Shown one piece after another: positions 62,426-64,000 of a stretch of DNA of 64,000 bases. Under the pieces are notes generated by a model that searched no databases, was not told where the DNA came from, and worked only from the letters and a program-made list of their open reading frames with translations. How positions within the stretch are numbered: the stretch's first letter is position 1; every line of letters begins with the position of its first letter. Made by a program: the position numbers and the translations under genes. Origin of the DNA: UBA10649 sp963749905 (GTDB lineage Bacteria > Actinomycetota > Actinomycetes > S36-B12); assembly GCA_963749905.1 (NCBI GenBank), contig CAVVOF010000003.1, forward strand, positions 806,001 through 870,000, given 5' to 3'.

Positions 62426-63585
62426 GGCCATCCTTGCGTGCGTTTGGGGTGGGACAGGTCGATGCAACCCAACCGGGTGTGGGGGCCGAGTCCAGACATC
62501 GGGGAAATTGGAAAATTTCCATCAGGACTACATGTCTTTGGCTGTCCCTCACTGACGTGCATCACGTGGAGAGCGGGACCTGCAGCTGCGGGACGGTCCG
62601 GCGGATCCACTACGTACTTGACGTCCCCGTGGCCCGGCTCCTGCGAGAGGAGCGCAGGGACATCGTCGAGTCCGACCACGCGGGAGATCAACGGGTCGAG
62701 CTTCAGCACCCCGGAGCTGATGACGTCTGCCGCCCGTCCCTGCGTCAGCGGGTTCAGGAACGATCCCTGGATCCGCAGTTCGTCCACCACGAGGTCGAAG
62801 GGACTGACCGGGACGGTCGCGCCCTGGGGCGGGATGCCCAGCAGGATGATGGATCCGCCGCGACGGGCCAGGCGCTGCGACTGCGTGAAGGTCCCCAGCA
62901 CGCCTGCACATTCGAAGACCACGTCGAAGGCTCGGCCCAGTCGCGCATCGGCATCCTGGGGATCGCAGGAGTCCGTCGCGCCCAACTGCTCAGCCAGACG
63001 GCGGCGGCCCTCCTGCCGGGTCACCAGCGTCACCCGCGCGGCACCCGCCAGGGCGGCGAGTTGGACGACGAGCTGTCCGATGACGCCGCCCCCGAGCACA
63101 GCCACGTGCTCGCCGCCGCTCAGTCCGGCCAGGTCCATTCCGCGCAGGCAGCACGCGACGGGCTCGACGAATGCGAGGTGGTGTGGCGGGACGTCATCGA
63201 TGGCGTAGAGCTGGCTCACGGGGACGATGGCGTACTCGCTGAGTCCCCCGTCGACGTCGACGCCCAGCGCGGAGCGATCGGGGCACAGCGCCACGCGTCC
63301 GGCCTGGCAGTCAGCGCAGGCGCCACAGGCGATGTTCGGATCGACCGACACCAGCTGGCCGACGCGCCAATCGGAGCCCGCGCTGACGGACCGGATGCGG
63401 CCGCCGAACTCGTGACCGAGGACCAACGGCAGCCTGCTCGGGTACTCACCGCGGATGATGTGCCGATCGGTGCCGCAGAGGCCGCAGGACAGCACCTCGA
63501 TGAGCACCTCCCCCGCCCCCGGCGTCGGGGTTGGTCGCTCGACGACCTCCGCGCGTCCGATCGCGGGAACCTGCAGGCAACGCAC
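62422..63585 (-). CDS. zinc-dependent alcohol dehydrogenase (threonine/sorbitol DH-like)
   Basis: 387 residues. Catalytic zinc ligands in VLSCGLCGTDRHI and LVLGHEFGG, structural zinc in CGACADCQAGRVALC, and NAD site VAVLGGGVIGQLVVQLA. It probably oxidises a polyol, in step with the dehydrogenase that follows. The protein is about 45 residues longer than usual: after GDVKYVVDP the tail (PKTCSPDGNF onward) has no family character and its DNA includes an AT-rich palindrome (62503-62520). The stop overlaps the next start (ATGA), so the tail may be real, or an indel near 62610 may have extended the frame. Confidence 0.82.
62503..62520. promoter_or_regulatory. AT-rich palindrome before the polyol dehydrogenase gene
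   Basis: GGAAATT (62503-62509) and AATTTCC (62514-62520) are perfect arms, and GGAAAATTTCC (62510-62520) is itself a palindrome. The stretch is markedly AT-rich for this genome and lies 78-95 bp upstream of the polyol dehydrogenase start. It looks like an operator but falls inside the C-terminal extension of the alcohol dehydrogenase gene. Confidence 0.45.
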
Positions 63586-63619
63586 AGGCCGACTCTAGGC
63601 CCGCCCCACCCCCACGACT

Positions 63620-63689
63620 CCCCGTCTGTCTTGAGGTTGGTGGTCGCAAAACGTACGTTTTGCGACCACCAACCTCAAGACAGACGGGG
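63620..63689. repeat. palindromic element, family C copy 3
   Basis: A perfect 70-bp palindrome with no loop (arms 63620-63654, 63655-63689; centre ACGTACGT). It lies between the dnaB stop (63701) and the alcohol dehydrogenase start (63585) on the minus strand, where it could terminate dnaB. The arm matches copy 2 except at the centre and near the ends. Confidence 0.93.
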
Positions 63690-63700
63690 GAGAGGGTCCA

Positions 63701-64000
63701 CTAGATCTGGGCCATGTCGACGAACCGCGAGTAGTGACCCTGGAAGGCGACGGTCACGGTCTGCGTCGGACCGTTGCGGTGCTTGGCCACGATGAAGTCG
63801 GCCTCGCCCGCTCTCGGGGACTCCTTCTCGTAGAAGTCCTCGCGGTGCAGCAGGATCACCATGTCCGCGTCCTGCTCGAGGCTGCCCGATTCTCGAAGGT
63901 CGGAGAGCATCGGCTTCTTGTCCGTGCGCTGCTCGGGCCCACGGTTCAGCTGGCTGATCGCGATGACCGGAACGCCGAGCTCCTTGGCCAGCAGCTTCAG
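63701..64000 (-). CDS. dnaB: replicative DNA helicase DnaB, C-terminal part (5' end outside window)
   Basis: 100 codons to the window edge. LKLLAKELGVPVIAISQLNRGPEQR with KPMLSDLRESGSLEQDADMV and FIVAKHRNGPTQTV are the RecA-like helicase motifs H3 and H4 of DnaB, and VAFQGHYSRFVDMA is its usual C-terminus. DnaB is the ring helicase at the replication fork. The stop is followed by the family C palindrome. Confidence 0.95.
   Translation of the reverse strand: MKLLAKELGVPVIAISQLNRGPEQRTDKKPMLSDLRESGSLEQDADMVILLHREDFYEKESPRAGEADFIVAKHRNGPTQTVTVAFQGHYSRFVDMAQI

Overview
The window is high-GC, densely packed DNA with mostly GTG/ATG starts and many 4-bp ATGA/GTGA overlaps. Its gene content is actinobacterial: decaprenyl-phosphoryl-arabinose genes (UbiA, DprE1, DprE2), a mycothiol-type DinB enzyme, a DosR/DosS-like pair, a SigK/RskA/fasciclin locus, a DUF3117 protein and cytochrome bd with CydDC. 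I place it in class Actinomycetes; the order cannot be fixed from this sequence. Many single genes look leaderless: a TANNNT -10 hexamer lies 6-7 bases before the start codon.

Layout. 1-5.2 kb: alpha/beta hydrolases, DUF2237, a membrane acyltransferase and small conserved proteins. 5.4-8.2 kb: a frameshifted P450, a pirin and a small membrane protein. 8.3-11.8 kb: minus-strand operon DUF6069-ubiA-dprE1-dprE2 for the arabinan donor. 12-17.7 kb: a FadE5-type acyl-CoA dehydrogenase, then antiporter-copC-copD/ctaG. 17.7-20.7 kb: a rhodanese lipoprotein behind a CsoR/CstR-type operator, an L,D-transpeptidase, a nitrilase and a DinB enzyme. 20.7-24.1 kb: branched-chain 2-oxoacid dehydrogenase E1a-E1b-E2 (E2 frameshifted). 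24.2-32.9 kb: DosR-like regulator, DosS-like kinase and cydABDC, with a near-consensus DosR box upstream of cydA. 33-42 kb: EamA transporter, OafA-type acyltransferase, SpoIIE phosphatase, a broken glycosidase, a DUF559 protein, an SDR and a class III aminotransferase. 42-48 kb: FGGY kinase, class I aldolase, Gfo/Idh oxidoreductase, a divergent dihydropteroate synthase and an esterase. 48.2-50.4 kb: fasciclin and sigK-rskA with matching divergent promoters. 50.4-64 kb: HD-GYP protein, a second (broken) aminotransferase, a two-component system with GerMN lipoprotein and P-type ATPase, a universal stress protein, polyol-catabolism genes and the 3' end of dnaB.

Three themes stand out. First, there are long, nearly perfect palindromes of 57-74 bp in several sequence families (A at 6.7, 38.9 and 40.0 kb; B at 24.1 kb; C at 58.6, 59.6 and 63.6 kb; D inside a coding sequence at 35.1 kb). 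The arms of different copies differ at matched positions, so symmetry is conserved rather than sequence. Second, two regulatory circuits can be read from the DNA: DosR acting on cydABDC, and SigK acting on itself and on fasciclin. Third, five genes carry frameshifts or an in-frame stop (P450, E2, glycosidase, aminotransferase, polyol dehydrogenase). Six of the seven inferred indels are +1, so sequence error must be separated from real gene decay.
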